Below, piece after piece: positions 1 to 8,794 of a stretch of DNA of 19,328 nucleotides. The stretch lies in contig CALBGL010000128.1 in assembly GCA_937892735.1 (NCBI GenBank), forward strand, positions 1 through 19,328, in the 5' to 3' direction. Below the pieces are notes generated by a model that was not told where the DNA came from, ran no database searches, and worked only from the letters and a program-made list of their open reading frames with translations. Both the position numbers and the translations under genes were made by a program. Position 1 is the stretch's first letter; the number at the start of each line of letters is the position of its first letter. The stretch comes from an uncultured Clostridia bacterium. GTDB lineage: Bacteria > Bacillota > Clostridia > Lachnospirales > Bianqueaceae.

Positions 1-19
1 ATGGAATGTCTTGGAAACG

Positions 20-51
20 AAAAAGGAGTCCGTGTATTTACGGAACTCCTT
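20..51 (-). terminator. Rho-independent terminator after the methyltransferase gene
   Basis: On the minus strand a stem (AAGGAGTTCCGT pairing with ACGGACTCCTT, one bulged base, 6-nt loop) runs directly into TTTTTCG. It lies about 70 bp beyond the methyltransferase stop codon, in the right orientation to end that transcript. The roughly 65 bp between stop codon and stem contain nothing I recognise. Confidence 0.8.
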
Positions 52-118
52 AGGAAATCGTACTCTTTCATCCTGCGCAAATGGTGAGACATCGTAGGCA
101 TTTTGCAACGGCCCCCAA

Positions 119-871
119 TTATTTCCGTACTACCAACATAAACCGATGAATCCTTCCCGTGATCTCTCCTGTTTGTTCTAATATTTTCTGGGCCCAATAC
201 AGCTCTTTTCCGCACCGCTCCACCGAAAACCCGGGAAACTCCCAGGAAATCACATGGGCAAACCAGACCAACGCTCCTACATCAAAAAATCGTATCGGAC
301 ACATCGCCTCTCCTTGCTCCAGCACTTGGAATCCTACCTTCTCAAATGCTTGCCGACAATGTTTCAGATTCCAGTTCGGATAGGGTTTCTCCGTTCCAGG
401 CAATAGAAGCTCTACTAACTCCCGATCGTTATCTTCTCCTACCTGTTGGGTAAGAAAAATCCCGCCTGGCCGAAGCACTCTCTGGATTTCCCTGACTTCA
501 AAATTTCCGTGACGATTCAAGATGATGTCCATGCTGCCATCTGCAAACGGCAATGCCTCCCCTTCCTGCCATTCTCGCACATCGATTCCCAGTGGAGAAA
601 GTGTCTTACGGCACAACTCCAGATTGGGCGCATAGCCCTCCGTCACGCTAGTAAGTTCATACGGATGGCCTATGCTCCGCAAAAATTCCCCGCCGCCCGT
701 ATCTATATCCAGCAATCGGTCCTCCGGCCTTACATACTTCTGTACCAGCGTTTTATAATCCCAGGGCAAGTCATCCTCTTCCTGATATCGTTCTTCTATA
801 TGGGAGAAGTCCCATCCATGAATCTGCGCGATGGACTCCTCATACAACCATTGTGTTTCCAGATCCTTCAT
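119..871 (-). CDS. Class I SAM-dependent methyltransferase, unknown substrate
   Basis: A 250-aa cytoplasmic protein with a Rossmann-type methyltransferase core. Residues 53-62 carry motif I (LLDIDTGGGE), the SAM-binding glycine loop. Later come an acidic motif (LPFADGSMDIILNRHGNFE) and the post-core LRPGGIFLTQQVGEDN segment typical of methyltransferase family 11/25. An N-terminal extension rich in Trp and acidic residues (HGWDFSHIEERYQ...LPWDYKTLVQ) precedes the core. I recall this pattern from Bacillus/Paenibacillus methyltransferases with unassigned substrates. The start is supported by AAAGGAG 9 nt upstream of ATG. The gene has its own promoter and terminator, so it is a single-gene unit, separate from the sugar operon to its right. 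The substrate (RNA, small molecule or drug) cannot be told from the sequence. Confidence 0.9.
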   Translation of the reverse strand: MKDLETQWLYEESIAQIHGWDFSHIEERYQEEDDLPWDYKTLVQKYVRPEDRLLDIDTGGGEFLRSIGHPYELTSVTEGYAPNLELCRKTLSPLGIDVREWQEGEALPFADGSMDIILNRHGNFEVREIQRVLRPGGIFLTQQVGEDNDRELVELLLPGTEKPYPNWNLKHCRQAFEKVGFQVLEQGEAMCPIRFFDVGALVWFAHVISWEFPGFSVERCGKELYWAQKILEQTGEITGRIHRFMLVVRK

Positions 872-907
872 TCTATACTGCTCCTTTCTCGCTGTTTTCG
901 TGAAAAT

Positions 908-966
908 GGCGCAGTACCTGTCATAACCCCCATACTCGACGCAGTGGTTATCCGTGGTGCTGCGCC
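908..966 (-). promoter_or_regulatory. Structured 5' leader of the methyltransferase mRNA
   Basis: GGCGCAGTACC (908-918) pairs with GGTGCTGCGCC (956-966) with one mismatch. Inside it ATAACC (923-928) pairs with GGTTAT (946-951) across a 4/4 internal loop, giving a long two-tier stem with a 17-nt apical loop. It sits in the 147-nt leader between the predicted transcription start (about 1018) and the ATG (871). It is not followed by a clear U-run, so it is not an obvious terminator. I do not recognise it as a named riboswitch. Confidence 0.5.
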
Positions 967-1025
967 GAGCCTCTACCTCGATATCTCACAATCCATGCCC
1001 TCCTTCTCTTTTTTGACCTGGCATC

Positions 1026-1054
1026 ATTGTAGCATCTTCCCATTCTACTGTCAA
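1026..1054 (-). promoter_or_regulatory. Sigma-A promoter of the methyltransferase gene
   Basis: On the minus strand TTGACA (1049-1054), a 17-bp spacer and TACAAT (1026-1031) make a near-consensus promoter. The -35 box overlaps the stop codon of the upstream SGNH hydrolase gene. This separates the methyltransferase from the sugar operon transcriptionally while leaving read-through possible, since no terminator is visible between the two genes. Confidence 0.8.
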
Positions 1055-2091
1055 TCCTGCGTCAGGCAGGCCAATATCGTCTGCGCATAGATCCTGACCA
1101 GAAAATCATTGGGGTGATTGATTCCATTTCCTGTCATATCCTCGAATCGTTTTCTAGACAACAAATAGGCGCTCATCCCCGTCATATCTGCCACTCCTAC
1201 CCCAGGATAACCGCTCGCCAAATGCCGCAGGCTCCACACATACTCTGGCTGATATCGCGTCCATCCTGCACCGTCTGGATTCGGCAGCATCGTACTCACG
1301 AGCAGAAATTCTGTCCGCGGCAGGTTCCTCCGTGTTGATGCGATGATCTGCTCTATCTGCTCTTCGTATTTCCTGGGGTGTACGCCATCATTCATGCCAA
1401 ACCCCAAAATGACTAAGTCCGGCTTATACGGCAGAATCCGCTCTTCTGCCTGTCCCTCTCCCCATTCCGCTGTCTTGCCCCCAACAGCCCGGTTCACGCC
1501 TTCTATAGGACATCCATATTTGTGATGCAGCATCCGCGTAAGAATCTCCGAAAGAATCGGCATATGCGGAGGGACCTTCCAATGACCGCTGGCATCACAT
1601 CCCTCCATAATACTATCCCCCAGATAAACAATCGTCACCGGTTCTTTCTGCTTCCATTTTTCCGAAAGACCCGACAGCCGATATAACTGTCCTTCTGGTA
1701 TAGGCCCCCGCCAACGGTCCTGATGCGTATAGGTGACGCATACCTGGTGAGCCGCATAGATGTCCCCACGGTCATAACGAATATACCGTCCCGCTTCTGC
1801 CTGACTCGCAATCGGGACTTCCGTTCCGTGTGCGGGATAAAATCCCTCGTACTCCCAGCGCGGAATCCTCGATTCCTCCGTCCGAAACAGATATCCCCCG
1901 TTCAGGATATAATCTTTTCCTTCTTCATACGTCACCTTTCGATCCAAAGAACGCACCTTCAGAATTTTTTCCGGTATATAGAGAAGAGGGGCCGCAGATA
2001 CGACCCCATCCCGTCCCCGTATGTACATGATGCTTTCTTCATAAACGATATTTCCATTCCATATCGGCTGCATGTACTCCTCTGTTTTCAT
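1051..2091 (-). CDS. SGNH/GDSL-family esterase, probable carbohydrate deacylase
   Basis: A 346-aa protein with no signal peptide, so probably cytoplasmic. Residues 1 to about 140 look like a beta-rich N-terminal domain of the kind found on carbohydrate esterases. The SGNH hydrolase domain follows: block I GDS with the nucleophile Ser (YLGDSIMEG, about residue 154), block II Gly (NRAVGGKTAEWG), block III (LGFGMNDG, Asn of the oxyanion hole) and block V His (GNGINHPND). The start ATG overlaps the stop of the isomerase gene (ATGA). GGAGGAG lies 11 nt upstream, so translation is probably coupled. As last gene of the rhamnosidase operon it likely removes acetyl or other ester groups from imported rhamnose-containing saccharides. 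That substrate is inferred from context only. Confidence 0.85.
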   Translation of the reverse strand: MKTEEYMQPIWNGNIVYEESIMYIRGRDGVVSAAPLLYIPEKILKVRSLDRKVTYEEGKDYILNGGYLFRTEESRIPRWEYEGFYPAHGTEVPIASQAEAGRYIRYDRGDIYAAHQVCVTYTHQDRWRGPIPEGQLYRLSGLSEKWKQKEPVTIVYLGDSIMEGCDASGHWKVPPHMPILSEILTRMLHHKYGCPIEGVNRAVGGKTAEWGEGQAEERILPYKPDLVILGFGMNDGVHPRKYEEQIEQIIASTRRNLPRTEFLLVSTMLPNPDGAGWTRYQPEYVWSLRHLASGYPGVGVADMTGMSAYLLSRKRFEDMTGNGINHPNDFLVRIYAQTILACLTQD

Positions 2092-2660
2092 TCCTCCGGT
2101 TTCTCCTCCAACTGCAGCGGAAAATCTCCCAGATGCTCTACTTTAAATCCGTTTTTCTTATACGTCTCATAATCAAAGGCCTCCAGCTCGTCGATCGCCA
2201 GTTTATGAAACTCATAAAAGTTATGCCACCACTCGTATCCACTGCCCAGCTCTGCATTCAGATAAGCATCCGCAATATCGCACCCCATCTGCGGCGCTAC
2301 ATAAAACGCTCCCATCGCCAGCACGTTCACACCATTGCCCGTAATCGCCCGTAACGCTGCCGGTACGCTCTCTACGACGCCCGCATGTACATGGGGACAC
2401 TTGCTGGCCGCGATATGAATCCCCATTCCCGTTCCGCAGAAGATCAGAGCCCGTTCAAATTCTCCCTCTGCAATCATACTGCCTACGCGTAATCCCACCC
2501 GATGAAACATCATCTCCGTGTCTTCCGTATCAGGATCTGTTACCCCTACGTCCGTGATCTTCCAGCCTTTTCGCTTCAAATGAGCGACCACCGCCTCTTT
2601 TAACGGATACCCCGCGAAATCCGCTCCTACTAACAAATACTTCTCCTTGACTGTTTTCAT
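2088..2660 (-). CDS. RpiB/LacA/LacB-family sugar isomerase with altered active site
   Basis: A 190-aa protein whose first 140 or so residues match the RpiB/LacAB fold: the GADxxGxxLKE start (Asp14), the catalytic-loop motif FCGTGMGIHIAASK with catalytic Cys75, and GNGVNVLAMG. E. coli RpiB is about 150 aa; this one has some 40 extra C-terminal residues rich in aromatics and acids (YEWWHNFYEFHK...). The position after Asp14 is Phe where E. coli RpiB has phosphate-binding His10. The segment aligned with His99 reads TGNGVNVL, without histidine. The paired C-terminal arginines of RpiB are not seen. It may therefore act on a non-phosphorylated or unusual sugar, but that is inference. AAAGGAG lies 9 nt upstream of ATG. 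It is 20 bp downstream of the rhamnosidase and overlaps the esterase gene by 4 bp. Confidence 0.85.
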   Translation of the reverse strand: MKTVKEKYLLVGADFAGYPLKEAVVAHLKRKGWKITDVGVTDPDTEDTEMMFHRVGLRVGSMIAEGEFERALIFCGTGMGIHIAASKCPHVHAGVVESVPAALRAITGNGVNVLAMGAFYVAPQMGCDIADAYLNAELGSGYEWWHNFYEFHKLAIDELEAFDYETYKKNGFKVEHLGDFPLQLEEKPEE

Positions 2661-2680
2661 AGTCCTGCTCTCCTTTCAAT

Positions 2681-5242
2681 TTATGCCTCTTCTAAGGGTT
2701 CACAATAATGATGAAATCCACTTCCGACTTCTTCTTCCTTTCCGGCAAACACCACCGATGCTTTCATTCCAAACGGAATCGTCACGTATACATGTGCATT
2801 TCCATACCGTTTTACCCATCGTACCGTGATATCCCCCATGGGGGTCTCTACGGTGGCCTGAGCCGATGATAGATTCTTCGGCATATAGGGTCTGATCTGT
2901 GCTTTTCTCCACCCCGCTTCCACGGGTCTGATTCCTGCCAGATACGCGTAAAACCAGTAATCTACCGCCCCATACATGGGATGATTATGAGAATTCATCG
3001 TCGGATTTTTCTTCAGCTCAAACCGTTCCCATATCGTAGTCGCTTCCTGCTGAATCATGTATCCAAAGGATGGATAATCCTCTTTTACCAGCAGATGCCA
3101 TGCCTCTTCCAGATATCCATACTGACTCAATACTTCCAACATATAGCGCGTACACAAATTGCCCGTGGTGAACTGATAATTCCTCTCCACCAGATCATTT
3201 CGCAGACGCTCGGCAGCCTTCTGTCTTCCGTTCTCCGGCAGGATTCCCAGCCACAGCGCAAAGGCCTGACAGCCTTCGGAGCCCGTTCCTACCCGAGCAT
3301 TTTCGTCGTCATACCAATGACATAAAAAGGCGTCTCGAATCGCATTCGCACGGCTCTGAAAATTCTTCTGATCCTCTTCTTTGCCCAGCGCTTCCGCGAA
3401 TTTTGTTAAAAGAACATTATTCAGATAATGATACCCTGTGGACATGAGTTCCCCTGGCGTAACCTCCGACGCCGCCCATTCGCTGCCTTTACAGGCATAT
3501 TCCGGAGCCGCCCAATCGCCATAATAGCTGTACTGTACGATATGACCTTCCGAACGGCTTTCCAGATAATCATCCCATGCCCGAAACGCTTCATATCCTT
3601 CTCGGAGAATCTCCGTATTTCCTGTCTGCATCCAGGCCTCTTTGGCCGCAATCAGAAACGATGAACAGACCGGATCCGCTGGCCTGCCGCCAAATGCAAA
3701 GGGCGCCGTACAAGTAATCTCGCCATCTTGTCCCTGTACATCCATCAAATCCCGCACTACTTTAGGAAATATCCTTCCGATCTCAAAGTTATAAGGCGTC
3801 GCCTCAAAGCGTACCGTGGCATCATTCATCCACCCCATACGCTCATCCCTCTGCGGACAATCCGTCAAGATACTGTGCAAATTCGATTTTTCCGTCTGTA
3901 CTGCATTATGGTGAATCGTATTGATCCATGGATTTCCGCAGCGGAAGCTGCTCCTAGTTCCGATATCCGTATAACGGCTGACGGCCCATATATCTTCTTT
4001 TTTCAACGGTTCCGGCAGACCTGTAATCTGCGCGTATCGGAAGCCATGATATGTAAAACGAGGCTCCCATACCGTCAGATCTCTTTCGTCTCCTGACGCG
4101 ATATACTGATCTACACAAGCCGCATTGCGCAGCGGATCTAAAAACAGCGTTCCATCCTCATTCAGAAATTCCATATGTGAAATCGTGATCTTCTGTCCCG
4201 CAGAAAGGTGTGACGGCAAACGCAATCGACAGACCCCCGCAATATTCTGCCCGAAGTCCACACTCCATACGCCCGGCTGAATCCTGCTTACGGAGATGGC
4301 CGAATAGATTTCCTGATTCTTGACCGGCTCCAGAGTCTGCGGCATGAGTTTCTGTCCCGGCGCCGGCAGGATTCTGACCGGTTTCTCCGCCGGTTTGCCT
4401 GCTATACATCCCCAATCCCGCAGCGTATAGGATGCATCGTAAATCTCTCCGTCGAAAATATTGCTGCGGCGAATGGGACCGTATTGGTAGCGCCAGCTCG
4501 GATCTGTATAGATCCAGCGAACATGTCCCCCTTCATATTCAAGCCGCAATACCGCGGACAGCTGCGTCTCTCCCACATAGGCCGGTATCATTCCTGTCAG
4601 CTTATAACAAACATTTTCCGGAGCGCGCCATCCGGTGGCCACCTGAATCGCCAAGCAGTTTTCCCCTTCCTGGAAATAATCGGCTAATTCCGGGAATACC
4701 GCATAATACGCCCGTTTCTCGTATTCTGAGAAGGCAGGATCCATATATCGGTCTTCCACTTCCTGTCCATTCACTACGATCTTCTGATACCCCAACCCAC
4801 TGGAAAACAGGCAGGCCGAACGAACCTGTCCCTCTACCCGAAATCTCTTTTCAAAATAGATAACGCCGTTCGGCTTGGGCCTCTCCTCGCCTATCCATTG
4901 TCCAGGCCACGGATCCAGTCTGCCGTAACAGAAACGAATGCTCGTACATTCACTCGGATTGCCGTAGACATCCTGTACCTCCAGAGACAACGTACAGATC
5001 TCACCCGCCTCGAAGGCTTTTCCCTGATACCGGCAACTTTGTTCCCGGCTTTCTACCCAACCGGTATCCCACAACTCTTCCTGTATATTGGTCACACGGA
5101 TCCGGTATGCTTTTTGATAATTATCATCCGCCATCCCGGCGACCGCCCAAGTAATGGACGGAGCGAGACTCTCGATCACACAGCAATCATTCTGCTCTGA
5201 AATTCTGCCATTCTCTAATCGGATTCTGTATGGAATATTCAT
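2681..5242 (-). CDS. Alpha-L-rhamnosidase, glycoside hydrolase family 78
   Basis: An 853-aa enzyme releasing terminal alpha-L-rhamnose. It has the GH78 layout: N-terminal Fn3-like/beta domains (YRIRVTNIQEELWDTGWV near residues 45-62; the bacterial rhamnosidase N domain around GQWIGEERPKPNGVIYFEKRF), a central beta domain (WSVDFGQNIAGVCRL), then the (alpha/alpha)6 catalytic domain. The catalytic signature DCPQRDERMGWMNDA begins at residue 461, and the downstream catalytic Glu lies in TTIWERFE (Glu739). A C-terminal beta domain ends the protein. No signal peptide is present, so substrates must be imported first, which fits the ABC importer genes just upstream. GGGAGG 6 nt before ATG supports the start. 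The gap to the permease gene is only 14 bp. Confidence 0.95.
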   Translation of the reverse strand: MNIPYRIRLENGRISEQNDCCVIESLAPSITWAVAGMADDNYQKAYRIRVTNIQEELWDTGWVESREQSCRYQGKAFEAGEICTLSLEVQDVYGNPSECTSIRFCYGRLDPWPGQWIGEERPKPNGVIYFEKRFRVEGQVRSACLFSSGLGYQKIVVNGQEVEDRYMDPAFSEYEKRAYYAVFPELADYFQEGENCLAIQVATGWRAPENVCYKLTGMIPAYVGETQLSAVLRLEYEGGHVRWIYTDPSWRYQYGPIRRSNIFDGEIYDASYTLRDWGCIAGKPAEKPVRILPAPGQKLMPQTLEPVKNQEIYSAISVSRIQPGVWSVDFGQNIAGVCRLRLPSHLSAGQKITISHMEFLNEDGTLFLDPLRNAACVDQYIASGDERDLTVWEPRFTYHGFRYAQITGLPEPLKKEDIWAVSRYTDIGTRSSFRCGNPWINTIHHNAVQTEKSNLHSILTDCPQRDERMGWMNDATVRFEATPYNFEIGRIFPKVVRDLMDVQGQDGEITCTAPFAFGGRPADPVCSSFLIAAKEAWMQTGNTEILREGYEAFRAWDDYLESRSEGHIVQYSYYGDWAAPEYACKGSEWAASEVTPGELMSTGYHYLNNVLLTKFAEALGKEEDQKNFQSRANAIRDAFLCHWYDDENARVGTGSEGCQAFALWLGILPENGRQKAAERLRNDLVERNYQFTTGNLCTRYMLEVLSQYGYLEEAWHLLVKEDYPSFGYMIQQEATTIWERFELKKNPTMNSHNHPMYGAVDYWFYAYLAGIRPVEAGWRKAQIRPYMPKNLSSAQATVETPMGDITVRWVKRYGNAHVYVTIPFGMKASVVFAGKEEEVGSGFHHYCEPLEEA

Positions 5243-5256
5243 CTGTTTCCTCCCTC

Positions 5257-6147
5257 TTATCCTTTTACTGCCCCCAGCATGATGCCCTTCACAAAATATT
5301 TCTGAATGAACGGATATACCAGCATCAGCGGAACTGTGGAAATGATGATAATCGCATATTTCATCGTTCCTGCTTCTTTGAGCTTCTTCATGATAGATGC
5401 TGCGTCCAGCCCATTGACACTCTGATCGATTTTACTGCTGATCAGGATCTCGCGCAGGATATACTGTAAGGGATACAGTCCTCGATCATTGATGTACAGT
5501 AACGCGGAAAAGTAATCATTCCAGTGCCCCACCGCATAGTACAATACCAATACAGCCAACGTCGGCTTTACCAAGGGCAAATAGATTTTAAGCAGCATCT
5601 GCAGCAAATTCGCGCCATCCAACATAGCTGCCTCTTCCAGGCTCTTAGGAATCCCATACAGAAAGAAACTTCTGAGCAGCAGTACATTGTAGATGGAAAT
5701 AGCTCCTGGAATGATCATCGCCCAGATCGTATTGGTTAAGCCCAGATCCCGCACCTGTAAAAAGGTAGGAACCATTCCGCCACCAAAATACATGGTGATG
5801 ACAAAGGCAATCGTCAAAAATTTTCTGGGCATGAAATCCATCCTAGATAAGGGATATGCTGTGATCACGGTCAGCACCATATTCACGACCGTACCCAAAA
5901 TGGTATAGAAAACGGAATTCAAGTATCCCCGCCAGATTTCGGTATTCTCAAATGTCATGACATAACCGCCCGTATGAAAAGATACGGGCCAGAACCATAC
6001 TTGCCCGCTGGTCACTGCGTTCGGATCGCTGAAAGAGGCTGCTACGACAAACCATAATGGCCAGGCAATAAAGATCAGGATCATGAAGACCCTATTGATG
6101 CCATTAAAGATACGATCCTGTTTTGTCTCTCGTATTCCTTTTCTCAT
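5257..6147 (-). CDS. Sugar ABC transporter permease, LplC/YtcP type
   Basis: A 296-aa inner-membrane permease of the carbohydrate uptake family CUT1, with about six hydrophobic segments. The EAA loop that docks the ATPase is EEAAMLDGANLLQMLLKIYLPL, in the usual position two thirds along. The C-terminus ...YFVKGIMLGAVKG is characteristic of the YtcP/LplC branch. AAGGAGG lies 7 nt upstream of ATG. The gene starts 10 bp after the partner permease ends, so the two subunits are made together. No ATPase gene is in the operon. Importers of this branch commonly borrow a shared MsmX-type ATPase encoded elsewhere. Confidence 0.95.
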   Translation of the reverse strand: MRKGIRETKQDRIFNGINRVFMILIFIAWPLWFVVAASFSDPNAVTSGQVWFWPVSFHTGGYVMTFENTEIWRGYLNSVFYTILGTVVNMVLTVITAYPLSRMDFMPRKFLTIAFVITMYFGGGMVPTFLQVRDLGLTNTIWAMIIPGAISIYNVLLLRSFFLYGIPKSLEEAAMLDGANLLQMLLKIYLPLVKPTLAVLVLYYAVGHWNDYFSALLYINDRGLYPLQYILREILISSKIDQSVNGLDAASIMKKLKEAGTMKYAIIIISTVPLMLVYPFIQKYFVKGIMLGAVKG

Positions 6148-6157
6148 AGGATCCTCC

Positions 6158-7081
6158 TTACCATAAGCTATAACCCGCCAACTTCTTGGCCAGTATGTTC
6201 GACAGCAAAACCAGAATCAGACTGATGACCGAATTGAAAAGTCCTACCGCCGTGGAATAGCCGTAATCCTGCTGCAGGATACCTACTCGATAGACATAGG
6301 TAGAAATCACATCGGATGCCGAGAAATTAAGCTGGTTCTGCATGAGCAACACTTTTTCAAACGCGACGCCCAGAATCCCTCCCAGGCTCATAACCAGAAG
6401 AACCATGATCGTGGAGCGAATCTCCACCAGATCAATATGCCAGATTCTGCGCCATTTAGAGGCTCCATCCATAATTGCCGCCTCATGAATCTGATAATCC
6501 ACTCCAGACAATGCTGCTATATAAATAATAGAACTAAATCCCAAACTCTGCCAGGCTCCGCTCCAGGCATATACATGCTTAAACAATCCGGGAGATGTCA
6601 GGAAATTCACCGGATTTGCGCCGAATACCTGTAAGATGCCATTGACAACGCCATCCTCATCCAAGAACAGATTCAACATACCCACCAGAACAACGGTCGA
6701 GATAAAATACGGCAAATATGTGACCATCTGCAAGGTCTTCTTCCACCGTACGGATCTCACATAATTCAGCATGATCGCAAATAGAATCGGTGTGATCAAG
6801 TTCAGAACAATCGAATACACCGCCAAGACAATGGTATTCATCAGAAGCGCCGTAAAATTGTAGGCAGAAAAAAAGCGTGAGAAATGTTCCCATCCTACCC
6901 ACGGGCTCCCCCAGATTCCGCGCTTAATCGAATACTCCTTAAAGGCCAGCTGAATCCCCGCCATTGGTACATAGGCAAAAAGAATATAATAAATAACTGC
7001 CGGCAGGATCATGATATATAGAATGTAATTCTTCCGCAGATCCAACCCCAGCCGGCTCCAAAAAGATTGCTTATGCTTCAT
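6158..7081 (-). CDS. Sugar ABC transporter permease, LplB/YteP type
   Basis: A 307-aa integral membrane permease, partner of the LplC/YtcP-type subunit encoded directly downstream. The N-terminus (WSRLGLDLRKNYILYIMILPAVIYYILFAYVPMAGIQLAFKEY) is typical of the LplB/YteP branch used for complex plant-derived saccharides. The EAA loop reads EAAIMDGASKWRRIWHIDL. AAAGGAG is 10 nt upstream of ATG. It lies 66 bp downstream of the binding-protein gene. The spacing fits an operon in which the abundant binding protein comes first. Confidence 0.95.
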   Translation of the reverse strand: MKHKQSFWSRLGLDLRKNYILYIMILPAVIYYILFAYVPMAGIQLAFKEYSIKRGIWGSPWVGWEHFSRFFSAYNFTALLMNTIVLAVYSIVLNLITPILFAIMLNYVRSVRWKKTLQMVTYLPYFISTVVLVGMLNLFLDEDGVVNGILQVFGANPVNFLTSPGLFKHVYAWSGAWQSLGFSSIIYIAALSGVDYQIHEAAIMDGASKWRRIWHIDLVEIRSTIMVLLVMSLGGILGVAFEKVLLMQNQLNFSASDVISTYVYRVGILQQDYGYSTAVGLFNSVISLILVLLSNILAKKLAGYSLW

Positions 7082-7147
7082 AGTATCCGCGCTCCTTTTG
7101 TAGACAAAGGGGGAGGAACGCCCAGCGTCCTTCTCCCCCCTTCTCCT

Positions 7148-8755
7148 TTATTCCGCATAGAATCGGCTGACTGCCGCCTGATTCATAGAAATCAGATCCT
7201 GTAAGCCCATGTTATTAAGTGTAGCTACATATTCATCCCATGTGCTGTCCAGATCCACTTCTCCCGAGATCACCTGTGCTTCATACTGAGAAATATAGGG
7301 GTTGATATCCGCCTCGTAAGTGGCTTTTCTCTTCAATTCATCTTCTGTATAGGAAAGCTTCGGGAATCTCTCCGTAAAATGCTCTTTCACGATTTCTCTC
7401 TGTCCATACAGATACTTCTCTTCGGGATTCGTCTGTCCTTCGTCAAAGAACTTCGAGGATAATCCCGGCCAAGGCTTATCTCCAAACAAGGTTGCGTTGT
7501 CACGAATCTCCGCCATATCCGCACCCCATGCTCCATCCGTTAGCCATGTATAGGTCCCATCGTCATTTCTCTGATAACTCTCTCCGTCTACGCCAAGCCA
7601 TCCCAGGTCAGAACCTTCCGTAGAGTAGAAATAATCTGCCCACTGCAGTATCAGTTCCGGATGCTCGCACTTATCTGTCAGAACCAGGCCACCAAATTGG
7701 ATCCCCAAGTATGGCACCATCGAGTTTTCAAAAGGTACGACCGTTGGCCAATCCTCATCCTTCTCCGCGCCTACAGACAGGTATGCACCCCATTGCAATA
7801 AGCTGCCCAGTACATCCTGCGTTGTACCTAGTGCTGCCTGCTCATCCCATGTGCCCAGCACATAGTTATTGATCAGCCCTTCTTCACTCAACCCCCGCGC
7901 CATCTTCAGAAACTCTTTATACTTTTCAGACGTCGGATAGTACTCCATCTGCTCTCCATTATAAGTTGCATTCGTATTGCTGTCAAAGGCAATCCCGTAA
8001 TAGGGCAGAAGCTGGCTTAACGCGCCATTGGCCAGATACAAAGGAATCTCGTCTGCCTCTCCATTGCCGTTTGGATCTTTTTCCTTAAATGCCCGCAGCA
8101 CTTCGATATATTCATCGAATGTCTTTGGCATATCGAGTCCTAACGTATCCAACCATACCTGATTGATAAAAAGCATCATGCCGCAACCATCATCATTGAC
8201 CTGCGGTAAGGAATAGATATTTCCATCGGAAGAGGTGATGTACTTCCATCCATCCCGCTCATCCATGAGTGCCTTGAAATTCGGCATATACTGATCGATC
8301 AGATCATTCAGCGGGATCACGACCTCATCCTTCGCGTACTTCATGGCATCTGCCTCGCTGATGCCGGACTTATAAAACACCGACTTGTACTCTCCGCCGG
8401 CAAACTCCAACGAACGTTTCTCATCCAAGTCTCCATCGCTGGCTAACGTCAGATCCCAATGCATATTGGTGAGTTCTTCCATCGTCGTCCAGGCCAGATT
8501 CTTGGTCAGATCCGTCCCCGTTTTCTGATAGGCAAACATATCTGTCGTCATAGATTCTTCCAGCGGAAAAACGTTCGACAGGCCATTCACAACCTCTACC
8601 GCTGCCCCCTGGGACGATTCCTCCGCCTGTGATCCCTGTGCGCTAGACTCTGTTCCCTGGGAACTCTCCTGCCCTTCACCGGCATCACTGCATCCTGCGA
8701 GACTGCCAATGATCATGATGCAGACCATCCATAACACCAAAAATCGCTTCTTCAT
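7148..8755 (-). CDS. Extracellular sugar-binding lipoprotein of the ABC importer
   Basis: A 535-aa solute-binding protein of the large YtcQ/LplA type. It starts with a lipoprotein signal: positive MKKR, a hydrophobic stretch and lipobox LAGC with Cys22 as the lipidated residue. A low-complexity Ser/Glu/Gln linker (EGQESSQGTESSAQGSQAEESSQG) follows, tethering the domain to the membrane. The mature part contains GNIYSLPQVNDDGCGMMLFINQVWLDTLGLDMPKTFDEY, the usual hinge and binding-domain signature of this family, and ends with a helical WDEYVATLNNMGLQDL segment. GAAGGAGG is 7 nt upstream of ATG. First gene of the operon, 122 bp below the predicted transcription start. Likely ligand: a rhamnose-containing oligosaccharide or glycoside, inferred from the downstream GH78. 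Confidence 0.95.
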   Translation of the reverse strand: MKKRFLVLWMVCIMIIGSLAGCSDAGEGQESSQGTESSAQGSQAEESSQGAAVEVVNGLSNVFPLEESMTTDMFAYQKTGTDLTKNLAWTTMEELTNMHWDLTLASDGDLDEKRSLEFAGGEYKSVFYKSGISEADAMKYAKDEVVIPLNDLIDQYMPNFKALMDERDGWKYITSSDGNIYSLPQVNDDGCGMMLFINQVWLDTLGLDMPKTFDEYIEVLRAFKEKDPNGNGEADEIPLYLANGALSQLLPYYGIAFDSNTNATYNGEQMEYYPTSEKYKEFLKMARGLSEEGLINNYVLGTWDEQAALGTTQDVLGSLLQWGAYLSVGAEKDEDWPTVVPFENSMVPYLGIQFGGLVLTDKCEHPELILQWADYFYSTEGSDLGWLGVDGESYQRNDDGTYTWLTDGAWGADMAEIRDNATLFGDKPWPGLSSKFFDEGQTNPEEKYLYGQREIVKEHFTERFPKLSYTEDELKRKATYEADINPYISQYEAQVISGEVDLDSTWDEYVATLNNMGLQDLISMNQAAVSRFYAE

Positions 8756-8794
8756 TTCGAGCCCTCCTTCTCCTTATGTGTTCATCCATGGTTC

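Noticed and set aside
446..1090. 214-aa plus-strand open frame
   Set aside because: It runs antisense to the methyltransferase and its leader, has no recognisable domain, and overlaps a good promoter on the other strand.
2700..4863. Several plus- and minus-strand frames inside the rhamnosidase gene (for example 4432-4863 plus)
   Set aside because: They are shadows of the intact GH78 gene, without domains or ribosome sites.
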